Shown: piece after piece, positions 54,640 through 62,859 of the stretch
How positions within the stretch are numbered: the stretch's first letter is position 1
Layout: each line of letters begins with the position of its first letter
NCBI RefSeq assembly: GCF_016798325.1
Contig: NZ_JAERVO010000005.1
Span: 1-64,000 of the forward strand
DNA: 64,000 bases
Reading direction: 5' to 3'
From: Marinobacter mangrovi
GTDB lineage: Bacteria; Pseudomonadota; Gammaproteobacteria; Pseudomonadales; Oleiphilaceae
The notes under the pieces: generated by a model
Databases searched by the model: none
What the model was told of the DNA's origin: nothing
What the model saw: only the letters and a program-made list of their open reading frames with translations
Translations under genes and position numbers: made by a program

Positions 54640-54730
54640 AGCACGCGACCCGGCAACACAGATCACACTTTGAACCGGCAACATGGGTTACACCCATTCC
54701 CCACACTCCCACGGGGCCCTGCCGGGCCCT

Positions 54731-54753
54731 CCGAAGCTGTAGCATCGACTACA
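54731..54753. repeat. single arm of the palindromic repeat element, copy C
   Basis: These 23 bases resemble the left arm of the element at 26586 (CCGAAGCT...CTACA ends shared). The partner arm is missing. It directly precedes the second MITE-like copy. Confidence 0.5.
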
Positions 54754-54779
54754 TGCCCGACCGATCCAACTTCAATCGG

Positions 54780-54943
54780 GTAGGTTGGGCTGACGCAGGA
54801 AGCCCAACAATAAGCGGGCACCGGACGTTCCCGTTATCGCGGGCATGCTTGGAGCATGGGGTCTCAAAAACCGGCTTGACCGGTATTGAATGAGATTGGT
54901 CGCAAACCCGGTTTGTTGGGCTTCCTACGTCAGCCCAACCTAC
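54780..54943. mobile_element. MITE-like element, copy 2
   Basis: The 164-base element has 31-base inverted ends at 54780-54810 and 54913-54943 that match copy 1 (one mismatch in the right arm). The interior near the left arm (GCGGGCACCGGACGTTC) is a diverged reverse complement of the interior near the right arm of copy 1. No transposase is present. Confidence 0.75.
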
Positions 54944-55007
54944 GTCCACGGCGCCTTTGCAGCATTCTAAAGACATTGGCCACATTGAATTCGGGAACTC
55001 CGGGCAC

Positions 55008-55031
55008 AAAAAAGCCCGGAACAGGCCGGGC
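55008..55031 (-). terminator. terminator of the exaB operon
   Basis: On the minus strand GCCCGG and CCGGGC form the stem with a CCTGTT loop, followed by six T. It lies about 70 bases after the stop of the metallohydrolase gene. Confidence 0.85.
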
Positions 55032-55101
55032 ATAACGTGACGGATTCCCGCCTCAATGGGTGTCCCACGGGATCAGGGCGAACCGCAGGACACCGGTTAA
55101 C

Positions 55102-56034
55102 CTATTCTTCCGGCAACATCCTCAACGCCGCCTGCTCATACCGCGGATACAGATGCGTGGTCGACCGGATCAACTCATACGACGCCTCCGCAATCGAGTC
55201 AAAGCGCCCGGGAATCGGTGTGCGCATGACTTCATTCGCCGTCAGCCCCCGGTTGGCGCTGCTCTTGAACAGGGCGTCCAGCCAGGTCATGTAGGCGTGC
55301 ATCTGCCGGAAGGCGCGGTCGTCAGTGACCATCGGGCCATGGCCCGGCACCAGGCGCTCGAAGGGAATCTCCGCCAGCAGATCCAGCTCCTGCTGCCAGA
55401 CGTTCAGCCCCGGCGACTGGGGCGTGGTGATGGCGCGGTTGTAGAACACCATGTCGCCGGCGAACAGCGTGCCGGTGGTCTTGTCGAGGATCACCAGGTC
55501 GGCGCCGGTGTGCCCGGTGAAGCCCCAGAGCTGGAAGGTGTGATTGCCTACGATCAGCGGACCCGGCGCCAGCTCCTGTGTGGGCAGCACCACCTGGGTA
55601 CCGCGCATCCAGTCGCCGATCATGCGGTACATGTTGTCGGAGAAGGCTTCGCCATCCCGTTCCAGCAGTGCCGTGGTCTCGGGCAGCGCCGAGAGGCTCC
55701 GCTCCGGGAAGGCCTGGTTGCCGAAGGCGTGGTCCGGATGATGGTGGGTGATCAGCACGTGGGTGACGGGCTGGTCGGTAATCTTGCGGATCGCGTCGTG
55801 CAGCGCATCGCCGTATTGCAGCGAGGGGCCCGTGTCGATCACCACCACGCCGGCGTCGGTGACGATGAACGCCGTATTGACGATGTTGCCGCCGTTCTCC
55901 TTCGAGAAATTCTCGGTCTTGCCCTCCACCATCCAGGTATCGGGGGCGATCTGCTTCGGCTCCAGGTGATAGCGCAACGCCGCCTGGGCCGGCAGCGCCA
56001 TCACCGCCAGCAGGATCAGACACCACCGCGTCAT
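55102..56034 (-). CDS. quinoprotein relay system zinc metallohydrolase (MBL fold)
   Basis: This 310-residue exported protein has a signal peptide ending near Pro-Ala-Gln-Ala (about residue 18). Its metallo-beta-lactamase domain carries the metal motif HHHPDH (97-102), a later FTGHTGAD His, AGDMVF, and VPGHGPM. In genomes with PQQ alcohol dehydrogenases such genes travel with a SoxYZ-like carrier and c-type cytochromes. The family is named a quinoprotein relay metallohydrolase, but its substrate is unknown. It overlaps the SoxYZ-like gene as ATGA. The ATG at 56034 was chosen from this overlap and the signal peptide. Confidence 0.85.
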   Translation of the reverse strand: MTRWCLILLAVMALPAQAALRYHLEPKQIAPDTWMVEGKTENFSKENGGNIVNTAFIVTDAGVVVIDTGPSLQYGDALHDAIRKITDQPVTHVLITHHHPDHAFGNQAFPERSLSALPETTALLERDGEAFSDNMYRMIGDWMRGTQVVLPTQELAPGPLIVGNHTFQLWGFTGHTGADLVILDKTTGTLFAGDMVFYNRAITTPQSPGLNVWQQELDLLAEIPFERLVPGHGPMVTDDRAFRQMHAYMTWLDALFKSSANRGLTANEVMRTPIPGRFDSIAEASYELIRSTTHLYPRYEQAALRMLPEE

Positions 56035-56807
56035 AACGCCTCCCCGACCTGCCGCTGGAACTGGTTGCCGTTGTTGTCGCGCATCCACACCTCATACTGG
56101 GGCGGCGCGTCCGGCAGTTCGAACACGAACATCGGATTCTCCGCTGCGGACTCCGAGAGGGTCATCTTCAGCAGGGGCTCGTCCTGCCCGCCAGCCGTGT
56201 CGCGGATTTCCAGCGTCTCGATGTGGAAGGCGGGGATGTTGCCCACCATGCCCGAGTCCATCGGGTGCCTCACATAGACCTTCAGCCGCGACTGGTTGGC
56301 CGGTGAAAACGCGCCACCGCGGATCTGGCCGAAGTGCTCTTCCCAATTGGGGTCGGACGACGCCTGGCTCGGCGCGGTACACCCGCCGCCGGCCGCATCC
56401 ACATGGGCGCTGCCCACGTGCCAGACGCCGGACTCGTCCTGCACCGCCGCACGCACGGTCGTGGCCTGCTGCACACGGAAGTTCAGCGAGACCACCGTCA
56501 CCCGGGTTTGCGGCACGTAGGTGAACAGATGCGGGATGGGGTTGAGATCCACCCAGGTGATGACTTTCTGCACTGGCGTGTCGAACCCCGACAGGTCCAC
56601 CGTCAGCGGCACCTGTGACGAGTCCTCGGCAAACGGCGGCACTTCCAGGTTCACGCGGTCGTCCAGCACCACCTCGGCCTTTTCCCCCAGGTAGCGCTCC
56701 AGGTTGTAATCCCACATGGGCGAGCCGTAGGGGTCTTTCGGGTACGCCGCCAGACCGGTACTGGCAAGCGCCCCCGCCAGCAGCAATGCGTGACGCAGCA
56801 TGGTCAT
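56031..56807 (-). CDS. quinoprotein dehydrogenase-associated SoxYZ-like carrier protein
   Basis: This 258-residue periplasmic protein has a signal peptide (about residues 1-20). It fuses a SoxY-like domain with a SoxZ-like immunoglobulin domain. The swinging-arm Cys143 lies in AAGGGCTAP, which resembles the SoxY GGCG arm but is internal rather than at the end. The C-terminal ENPMFVFELPDAPPQYEVWMRDNNGN is SoxZ-like. It is thought to carry an unknown group, possibly to the metallohydrolase encoded next. It overlaps both neighbours by four bases. Confidence 0.87.
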   Translation of the reverse strand: MTMLRHALLLAGALASTGLAAYPKDPYGSPMWDYNLERYLGEKAEVVLDDRVNLEVPPFAEDSSQVPLTVDLSGFDTPVQKVITWVDLNPIPHLFTYVPQTRVTVVSLNFRVQQATTVRAAVQDESGVWHVGSAHVDAAGGGCTAPSQASSDPNWEEHFGQIRGGAFSPANQSRLKVYVRHPMDSGMVGNIPAFHIETLEIRDTAGGQDEPLLKMTLSESAAENPMFVFELPDAPPQYEVWMRDNNGNQFQRQVGEAL

Positions 56808-57727
56808 TCCTCCGCCTGCCCCAGCACTTCCTCGTAATAGGCCGGGAGGCCGTAGCGCAGCCCGTAGTGCTCATAGATGGCCTTCATCTCGCCATCGCGC
56901 ACCATCTTGTCGGCTGCCGCCTCGATGGCGTACTTGAGCTGCCGGTGGGAACTCTTCACCGCCATGCCCACATCCCACTGCTGCTTGGCGATGCCGGGGA
57001 AGCCATTCTCAGCCAGTTTGAAGCGGTGGTCCGGATCGGTCGCCAACAGGTAGTCGACTTCCGCCCGCATGCCCATGATCGCCGATACCTCGTTCGCCAC
57101 CATGGCGTCGAACGCCTCGCCAATGCTGTGGTAGTGATGGGTCTGGTTACGCATGCGGCCGCGGAAGGCGGAGCTCAGGTAGAAATCCGGCAGGCTGTCG
57201 ATCTCGACGCCGATCGGGTTGTACTGGAACACCGCCACCGTCTGCACGGCCTCCAGGTCGTTGGGGTCGTAGGCGATCTGCCACTGTTCCTTCTGGTAGG
57301 GGCCGAACATCACCACTTCCTCGTTGACCATCTCCCCGGTGGACTCGGTCATGTAGGCGTAGTCGGTGTCGTAGGGCACGCGCATCATCACATCGGCGAT
57401 GCGGCGCTTGGCCAGGTAGTGGCCCTTCCAGACGTTGTTGCGCAGGTCGTCCTGCAGGGTCTCGTCCGGGGTGATCCAGTGCACCTGGAAATCCACGCCC
57501 AGCTTTTTGGCAATGGCCCGACCCACGTCCACATCGACGCCGGCGGGCTCGCCATCCTGCACGAAGGAATACGGCGGGAAGTTCTCGTACACCCCCACCC
57601 GCAGGTAACCGGACTCGATCACCTTGTCGTAGGTGCGATCCGGCGGACGGTCCAGCACGGACTCCGCCAGCGCCGGACCGGTCAGAACCAGCAGCGCGAG
57701 AACGGCAAGATACCGAACAGCGACCAT
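56804..57727 (-). CDS. quinoprotein dehydrogenase-associated solute-binding protein (MoxJ-like)
   Basis: This 307-residue periplasmic protein has a signal peptide ending at Ala-Leu-Ala (about residue 20). It has the type 3 extracellular solute-binding fold: LRVGVYENFPPYSFVQDGEPAGVDVDVGRAIAKKLG, then GMAVKSSHRQLKYAIEAA. Relatives (MoxJ/XoxJ) sit beside quinoprotein dehydrogenases and appear to help mature or activate them rather than import solutes. The ATG at 57727 has AAGGAGG upstream. It follows exaB by 50 bases in the same operon. Confidence 0.9.
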   Translation of the reverse strand: MVAVRYLAVLALLVLTGPALAESVLDRPPDRTYDKVIESGYLRVGVYENFPPYSFVQDGEPAGVDVDVGRAIAKKLGVDFQVHWITPDETLQDDLRNNVWKGHYLAKRRIADVMMRVPYDTDYAYMTESTGEMVNEEVVMFGPYQKEQWQIAYDPNDLEAVQTVAVFQYNPIGVEIDSLPDFYLSSAFRGRMRNQTHHYHSIGEAFDAMVANEVSAIMGMRAEVDYLLATDPDHRFKLAENGFPGIAKQQWDVGMAVKSSHRQLKYAIEAAADKMVRDGEMKAIYEHYGLRYGLPAYYEEVLGQAEE

Positions 57728-57777
57728 ACGCCCTCCTTCACGACCCAACGAAGTCAGCACTCACAATGCCTACCGAC

Positions 57778-58206
57778 TTACTCGGGCTTTGGCAGAGATT
57801 CCACGTACGTTTTAATCGCCCACATCGCTTCCTGGTCCAGGTTGCTCTTGAACGACGGCATGCCGCGATCGGTGCCGTTGCGGACCCGGCCGATGAAGTA
57901 CTCGTCGTCCCATTCCTTCAGTTCGCGCAGGTCCGGCGTCAGGCCACCGGACATGGCCTCGATACCGTGGCAACCGGCGCAGTTACCGGCGTAGCCCGCC
58001 TTGCCGATCTTAACGGCTTCGTCGTGCTTGTCGCCGTACTTGTTGCCTTCCCGGAACGGGTTTTCGGACAGGGGATCATCGCCCAGGTGGGGCAGATCGC
58101 CGGTGTCGACAGGCTGGGGTGTCACGTTGCCATGAGCCATGACCAGAGTGGTGCCGGCCAGCAGGCCCGCCGCGAGGGCGGTCTTCAGGTAAGAACGGAA
58201 ATTCAT
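57778..58206 (-). CDS. exaB: cytochrome c550 of the quinoprotein alcohol dehydrogenase
   Basis: This 142-residue periplasmic cytochrome has a signal peptide ending near Val-Met-Ala-His (about residue 25). The heme site is CAGCH (Cys76, Cys79, His80), and the distal ligand is Met116 in DRGMPSF. It is the electron acceptor of the PQQ alcohol dehydrogenase and passes electrons to the terminal oxidase. It leads the operon with the solute-binding, SoxYZ-like and metallohydrolase genes. The promoter at 58273-58341 has the full three-box architecture. Confidence 0.93.
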   Translation of the reverse strand: MNFRSYLKTALAAGLLAGTTLVMAHGNVTPQPVDTGDLPHLGDDPLSENPFREGNKYGDKHDEAVKIGKAGYAGNCAGCHGIEAMSGGLTPDLRELKEWDDEYFIGRVRNGTDRGMPSFKSNLDQEAMWAIKTYVESLPKPE

Positions 58207-58272
58207 GATCAATAGCCTCTCTTGCTTCCGGTGCCGGCCTGGATTTGTACTTGGTTCGCCGGCTACTCGAAT

Positions 58273-58341
58273 CAGTCTATGGAGGCGTGCGCAACGACCG
58301 AATGCCACTTTGGGGCCTTCAGCCTAGTTCCTTGGTAGTAG
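58273..58341 (-). promoter_or_regulatory. exaB promoter, quinoprotein regulon architecture
   Basis: On the minus strand CTACTACCAA begins at 58341, CCAAAGTGGCAT 28 bases later at 58313, and CATAGACTG 32 bases further at 58281. All spacings equal those of exaC. The second and third boxes also match the pqqA promoter. Confidence 0.7.
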
Positions 58342-58386
58342 GCGAAGCGGTCCGGTCCGCGGCCAATCGGGCCTGCGGGCGGATTT

Positions 58387-58455
58387 CTACAACCTTCGTA
58401 CTGGCTGATTCCTACTTTCAGAATATTTCCGCCACGGTGCCCCTTCTCTAGTCTG
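58387..58455 (+). promoter_or_regulatory. promoter of the ABC/beta-propeller operon, regulon-like
   Basis: CTACAACCTT begins at 58387 (7 of 10 bases as in CTACTACCAA), and TCTAGTCTG begins exactly 60 bases later at 58447. The middle box is poorly conserved. It is divergent from the exaB promoter. The start codon lies 38 bases after the last box. Confidence 0.5.
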
Positions 58456-58492
58456 GGAAGAAAAACAACACATCCGCCCTAACGAGGTTGTC

Positions 58493-59662
58493 ATGTGTCC
58501 AATGCGCCCAGGCGTCGCCCTGATCGCCGCCGTCATCCTGCTCACCGCCCTGCCCGTGCAGGCGCTGGAGGTGACCGTCGGCTATATCCAGTGGCAGCCC
58601 TACCAGGGCCCGGTGCTCTCCACCACCCTCACCAAGCCCGAAGACGCCGGTCTCAAAGGCGCGGAGCTGGGCGTCGACGACAACAACTCCACCGGCCGCT
58701 TTATGCAGCAGCACTACACGCTGGATGCGGTGGTGGCGGACTCCCGTGACCAGGCCGTGAACGAGCTGCGCCGCATGCAGCAGGCCGGTATCGACCTGTT
58801 CGTGCTGAACGTGCCCGCCGACCTGCTCAAGCAGATGACCGAGGCCGTCGGCCCCGACGCGCTGGTGTTCAACGCCGGCGCCGAGGACGACAGCCTGCGC
58901 ACCGCCGACTGCCAGCCCAACCTGCTGCACACCGTGCCCAGCCGCGCCATGCTCACCGACGCCCTGGCCCAGTGGCTGGCCAAGCGCCAGTGGAACGAAG
59001 CCTTCCTGATCACCGGCCCGACGGACAACGACAAAGCCTGGGTCGCCGCCTTCCACCGCGCGGCCAAGCGCTTCGGCGTCAAGATCGTGGAAGAGAAGCC
59101 CTGGACCTTCGACTCCGACCTGCGCCGCACCGCCTCCGCCGAGCTGCCCCGCTTCACCCAGGGGGACGATTACGACGTGGTGGTGGTCGCCGACGAACGT
59201 GGGGACTTTGGCGAGTACGTGCCCTTCAACACCTGGCTGCCGCGCCCGGTGGTGGGCACCCAGGGCATGAGCCCGGAAGCCTGGCACCGCTCGGTCGAGA
59301 ACTGGGGCGCCGGCCAGCTGCAAAGCCGCTTCGAGGAGAAGACCGGCCGCCCGATGATCAGCGATGACTACGCCGCCTGGGCCGCCGTGCGCGCCATCGG
59401 CGAAGGGGTGATCCGTACGAAGCAGGCGAAAGCCACCGACCTGCTCACCTACCTGCTTTCCGACGAGTTCCAGTTGGGCGGCTTCAAGGGCCGCAAGCTG
59501 ACCTTCCGCACCTGGAACGGGCAACTGCGCCAGCCGATCCTGCTGGTGCATCCGCGCGGGCTGGTGTCGATATCGCCGCAGGAAGGCTTCCTGCACCCGA
59601 AAACCGAACTGGACACCCTCGGCTATGACGAGCCCGAGAGCCAGTGCCGGATCGCCGACTAA
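58493..59662 (+). CDS. ABC-type substrate-binding protein of the PQQ alcohol dehydrogenase system
   Basis: This 389-residue periplasmic protein has a signal peptide ending at Val-Gln-Ala (about residue 22). It has a type 1 (branched-chain amino acid/Leu-Ile-Val) binding fold, for example GYIQWQPYQGPV and the C-terminal LTYLLSDEFQLGGFKGRKLTFRTWNGQLRQP. The family is a known companion of PQQ alcohol dehydrogenases and sits with an ABC-2 exporter. The ligand is unknown. It is the first gene of a plus-strand operon of four, divergent from exaB. Confidence 0.88.
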   Translation: MCPMRPGVALIAAVILLTALPVQALEVTVGYIQWQPYQGPVLSTTLTKPEDAGLKGAELGVDDNNSTGRFMQQHYTLDAVVADSRDQAVNELRRMQQAGIDLFVLNVPADLLKQMTEAVGPDALVFNAGAEDDSLRTADCQPNLLHTVPSRAMLTDALAQWLAKRQWNEAFLITGPTDNDKAWVAAFHRAAKRFGVKIVEEKPWTFDSDLRRTASAELPRFTQGDDYDVVVVADERGDFGEYVPFNTWLPRPVVGTQGMSPEAWHRSVENWGAGQLQSRFEEKTGRPMISDDYAAWAAVRAIGEGVIRTKQAKATDLLTYLLSDEFQLGGFKGRKLTFRTWNGQLRQPILLVHPRGLVSISPQEGFLHPKTELDTLGYDEPESQCRIAD

Positions 59663-59688
59663 CTCAGGATGAACAACAAGGTGACTGC

Positions 59689-60675
59689 ATGAAACCGACC
59701 TTACGCCAACTGGGACCGGCCCTGGGCCTGACCGCCGCGCTGCTGGCCCCGGCCGCCGTGGCCGATCTGGCCTATGTGTCCAATGAGAAGGACAACACCC
59801 TGTCGGTGATCGACATGGATTCACTCGAGGTGGTGGACACCCTGCCGGTGGGCAAGCGCCCGCGGGGCATCCTCATGTCCAAGGATCACACGCTGCTCTA
59901 CATCTGCGCCAGTGACGACGACACGGTGCAGGTGATGGACCTGAAGACCCGCAAGATCATCGATACCCTGCCCTCCGGCGAAGACCCGGAGCAGTTCGCC
60001 CTGCACCCCAACAACCGCCACCTCTACATCTCCAACGAGGACGACGCCATCGTCACCGTGGTGGACGTAAAGACCAAGGACGTGCTGGCGCAGATCGACG
60101 TGGGCGTGGAGCCCGAGGGTATGGCCGTCAGCCCCGACGGCAAGTGGGCCATCAACACCACCGAAACCTCCAACATGCTGCACTGGATCGACACCGAGAC
60201 CATGCAGCTGGCCGATAACACCATGGTGGACCAGCGCCCGCGGCACGTGGAGTTCACCCACGACGGCAGCCAGGCCTGGGCCTCCTCCGAGATCGGCGGC
60301 ACCGTCACCGTGGTGGACGTGGCCAGCCGCAAGATCCTCAAGGACCTGAGCTTCAAGATCCGCGGCGTGCATCCGGACAAGATCCAGCCGGTGGGCGTGA
60401 AGCTCACCAAAGACGGCCAGTACGCCTTCGTCGCCCTGGGCCCGGCCAACCACGTGGCCGTGGTGGACGCCAAAACCTTCGAAGTGCTCGATTACATCCT
60501 GGTGGGTGGGCGCGTCTGGCACATGGACTTCAGCGCGGATGAGTCCCAACTGCTCACCACCAACGGCGTGACCGGGGACGTCTCCGTGATCGACGTAGAC
60601 GACCTCAAGGTCATCAAATCCATCAAAGTTGGCCGCTACCCCTGGGGTGTGGTGGTCGTCCCGGACCCGGCATGA
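59689..60675 (+). CDS. PQQ-dependent catabolism-associated beta-propeller protein
   Basis: This 328-residue exported protein has a signal peptide ending near Ala-Val-Ala (about residue 24). It has about seven YVTN-type repeats (for example AYVSNEKDNTLSVIDMDSLEVVDTL, LYISNEDDAIVTVVDVKT, AFVALGPANHVAVVDAKT). Such propellers accompany the ABC genes of quinoprotein alcohol systems. A scaffold or ligand-binding role in the periplasm is inferred. It starts 26 bases after the previous gene with AAGGTG upstream, and its stop overlaps the ATPase gene (ATGA). Confidence 0.88.
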   Translation: MKPTLRQLGPALGLTAALLAPAAVADLAYVSNEKDNTLSVIDMDSLEVVDTLPVGKRPRGILMSKDHTLLYICASDDDTVQVMDLKTRKIIDTLPSGEDPEQFALHPNNRHLYISNEDDAIVTVVDVKTKDVLAQIDVGVEPEGMAVSPDGKWAINTTETSNMLHWIDTETMQLADNTMVDQRPRHVEFTHDGSQAWASSEIGGTVTVVDVASRKILKDLSFKIRGVHPDKIQPVGVKLTKDGQYAFVALGPANHVAVVDAKTFEVLDYILVGGRVWHMDFSADESQLLTTNGVTGDVSVIDVDDLKVIKSIKVGRYPWGVVVVPDPA

Positions 60676-61394
60676 GCATCGAGGTCGATCGCGTCAGCTT
60701 CCAGTACGGGCGCCGGCCCGTGCTGCGGGAGGTCAGCTTTGACCTGACACCCGGCGCCTTCCACGCCATGCTCGGCCCGAACGGCGCGGGCAAGTCCACC
60801 CTGTTCGGCCTGATCACGCGACTGCTGGCGCTGCAGACCGGCGACATCAAACTGCGGGGCCGCTCCCTGCGCAAACAGCCCGCCGCCGCCATGCAGGAAA
60901 TCGGCGTGGTGTTCCAGCAGAACGCACTGGACATGGACCTGACCGTGCGCCAGAACCTGATGTACCACGCCGCGCTGCACGGCCTCTCCCGCAAAGCCGC
61001 CCGCCAGCGCTGCGACGAAGAGCTGGCCCGCTTCGAACTCACCGAACGGGGCAACGACGCCGTGCGCCAGCTCAACGGCGGCCACCGCCGCCGCGTGGAA
61101 ATCGCCCGCGCCCTGCTGCACCGCCCCGGCCTGTTGTTACTGGACGAACCCACCGTCGGCCTCGACGTACCCAGCCGCCAGGGCCTGAACGCCCACGTGC
61201 GCCGGTTGTGCGCCGAAGACGGCCTGACCGTGCTCTGGGCCACCCACCTGATCGAGGAAGTGGAACGCCAAGACCGGGTACTGATTCTCCACCAGGGCCA
61301 ACTCCTGGCGGACGGCCACGGCGACAGCATCTGCGAGGCCCAGGGCCAGCCGACCCTGGCGGACACGTTTCAAGCACTGACGGGAGCCAATTAA
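60672..61394 (+). CDS. ABC transporter ATP-binding protein of the PQQ alcohol system
   Basis: This 240-residue ATPase has Walker A GPNGAGKST (residues 35-43), a Q-loop in VVFQQNALDMDLTVRQN, and Walker B LLLLDEPTVGLD. The signature loop reads LNGGHRRR instead of the usual LSGGQ, so Ser and Gln are replaced. The switch His is in WATHLIEEV. It energises the ABC-2 permease encoded next and probably drives export. It overlaps the propeller gene by four bases and ends one base before the permease gene. Confidence 0.92.
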   Translation: MSIEVDRVSFQYGRRPVLREVSFDLTPGAFHAMLGPNGAGKSTLFGLITRLLALQTGDIKLRGRSLRKQPAAAMQEIGVVFQQNALDMDLTVRQNLMYHAALHGLSRKAARQRCDEELARFELTERGNDAVRQLNGGHRRRVEIARALLHRPGLLLLDEPTVGLDVPSRQGLNAHVRRLCAEDGLTVLWATHLIEEVERQDRVLILHQGQLLADGHGDSICEAQGQPTLADTFQALTGAN

Positions 61395-61395
61395 C

Positions 61396-62202
61396 ATGCG
61401 ACTGGCCCAGTACTGGCACTGTTTCATCGGCATCCAGATCCGCGAATGGCTGCGCTTCTGGCAGCAACGCACCCGCTTCGCCAGCGCCCTGGTACGACCG
61501 CTGCTGTGGCTCGCCGTGTTCGCCGCCGGCTTCCGCGCCGTGCTGGGCGTGTCCATCATCCCGCCCTACGCCACTTACATCACCTACGAGACCTACATCG
61601 CCCCCGGCCTGTGCGGCATGATCATCCTGTTCAACTCCATGCAGGGCGCGCTGTCGATGGTCTACGACCGGGAACTGGGCAGCATGCGCGTCCTGCTCAT
61701 GAGCCCCCTGCCCCGGCCCTTCCTGTTGGTCACCAAACTGCTGGCCATGGGCGTGGTGTCCATCGGCCAGGTTTACGTGTTCCTGTTCATCGCCTTCTTC
61801 TTCGACGTCGAGCCGCCCGCCCTGGGCTACCTCGCCGTCTTCCCCGCGCTGCTGCTCACCGCCCTCATGCTCGGCGCCCTCGGCCTCATCATCGCCACCT
61901 GGGTGAAACAACTGGAAAACTTCGCCGGCGTGATGAACTTCGTCATCTTCCCCATGTTCTTCCTGTCCTCGGCGCTGTACCCGCTCTGGAAAATGCAGGA
62001 CGCCAGCCCGGTGCTGTACTGGATTTGCCAGATCAATCCGTTTACGCATGCGGTGGAAGCGATCCGGTTTGCGCTGTATTTGCAGTGGAATTCGGTGGCG
62101 TTTGGGGTGTTGGTGGGGGTGACTTCAGTACTCGCGCTTGTTGCTACGGCGGGGTTTCGGCCGCAGAGGACGCGGATTGTTGGGGTGAAGTCAGTCAGTT
62201 AG
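61396..62202 (+). CDS. ABC-2 type permease of the PQQ alcohol system
   Basis: This 268-residue inner membrane protein has six membrane segments in the ABC-2 (drug/polysaccharide exporter) pattern. The conserved region is YDRELGSMRVLLMSPLPRPFLLVTKLLA, and the C-terminal MFFLSSALYPLWKMQDASPVLYWICQINPFTHAVEAIRFALY is also typical. In related clusters this transporter is linked to alcohol (phenylethanol) oxidation, perhaps exporting toxic aldehydes or solvents. That role is inferred. It is the last gene of the operon and the last clearly chromosomal gene before the right-hand island-like region. Confidence 0.92.
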   Translation: MRLAQYWHCFIGIQIREWLRFWQQRTRFASALVRPLLWLAVFAAGFRAVLGVSIIPPYATYITYETYIAPGLCGMIILFNSMQGALSMVYDRELGSMRVLLMSPLPRPFLLVTKLLAMGVVSIGQVYVFLFIAFFFDVEPPALGYLAVFPALLLTALMLGALGLIIATWVKQLENFAGVMNFVIFPMFFLSSALYPLWKMQDASPVLYWICQINPFTHAVEAIRFALYLQWNSVAFGVLVGVTSVLALVATAGFRPQRTRIVGVKSVS

Positions 62203-62373
62203 GAAGGCCTCGCACCAAATTCATGTAGCTCACTTTGACACACCAACCCCCATCAACTAGATTATTTTTTGTACAGGGATCAGTTGCCCGCCGCTAATGG
62301 ATTTAGCGCCTTACTTCAGTAACTCTTCCTCTGTATTCAGGTTCACAATCATCTTCGCTAGACGGAGGTTCAC

Positions 62374-62523
62374 ATGGCAGTGAAACACATACGAACAGGT
62401 ATCGTTCATAGCGGTTCAAAAGGTGGCCGCACGGGATGCGGTTACGACACCAGGGAAAAGCCAGACCATTGGTCGTCGACATCTGAGCGGATTACCTGTG
62501 ATAAGAAGGGCTGCAAAAACTAA
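62374..62523 (+). CDS. small Cys-containing hypothetical protein
   Basis: This 49-residue basic protein has a strong GGAGG seven bases before its ATG. It contains GIVHSGSKGGRTGCGYDTR and ends ERITCDKKGCKN, with Cys22, Cys42 and Cys47 and two His as possible metal ligands. It has no signal peptide. I recall similar small proteins scattered in gammaproteobacterial islands, but I do not know a function. It begins the AT-richer region right of the PQQ system. Confidence 0.6.
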   Translation: MAVKHIRTGIVHSGSKGGRTGCGYDTREKPDHWSSTSERITCDKKGCKN

Positions 62524-62625
62524 AACAAGCCTCCGAGATCCCGCTCAACGGAACTGAAGTCTACAAACAATAAAAAGCAAACATCCTCGGCATAAAAATA
62601 AAACTAACGACAAATAGGATGTGAC

Positions 62626-62760
62626 ATGAAAAAGCTCATGTTGGTGCTGTCTCTCATACTTTTCACTTCAATGGCATTTGCGCATGGCGGAGGCTGTCGA
62701 AAGGACAGTCCTCAAGGGCAATGCTGTCATGCTGGGTCTCAGCCTTATCACTGTCATTAA
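62626..62760 (+). CDS. small exported Cys/His-rich peptide
   Basis: This 44-residue product has a typical signal peptide (MKKLMLVLSLILFTSMAFA) cleaved near residue 19. The mature part has only 25 residues, with four Cys (24, 33, 34, 43) and several His, ending in QPYHCH. The HxxxxxPYHCH end resembles the YHYH-type tails of small secreted proteins often found next to SNase-like genes. An AGGATG sequence precedes the ATG. Function unknown. Metal binding is plausible. Confidence 0.55.
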   Translation: MKKLMLVLSLILFTSMAFAHGGGCRKDSPQGQCCHAGSQPYHCH

Positions 62761-62859
62761 CCCTAAACTGGGTCAAGTCTTGACGTTTAGTCTGCAATGA
62801 AAGGAAAACGCAAGATCTGTCCCCGGATTCTTGTCACTCACTGAATAAAAGGTTTTTGA

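Noticed and set aside
54292-54893. Several overlapping frames in the region upstream of the alcohol dehydrogenase gene
   Set aside because: They translate inverted repeats, a palindromic arm and the MITE-like element and have no common protein features.
62805-62830. GATCTGTCCCC motif resembling the GGGGACAGAT at 3469
   Set aside because: The match is short. No transposase or full repeat surrounds either copy, so I do not call a mobile element.
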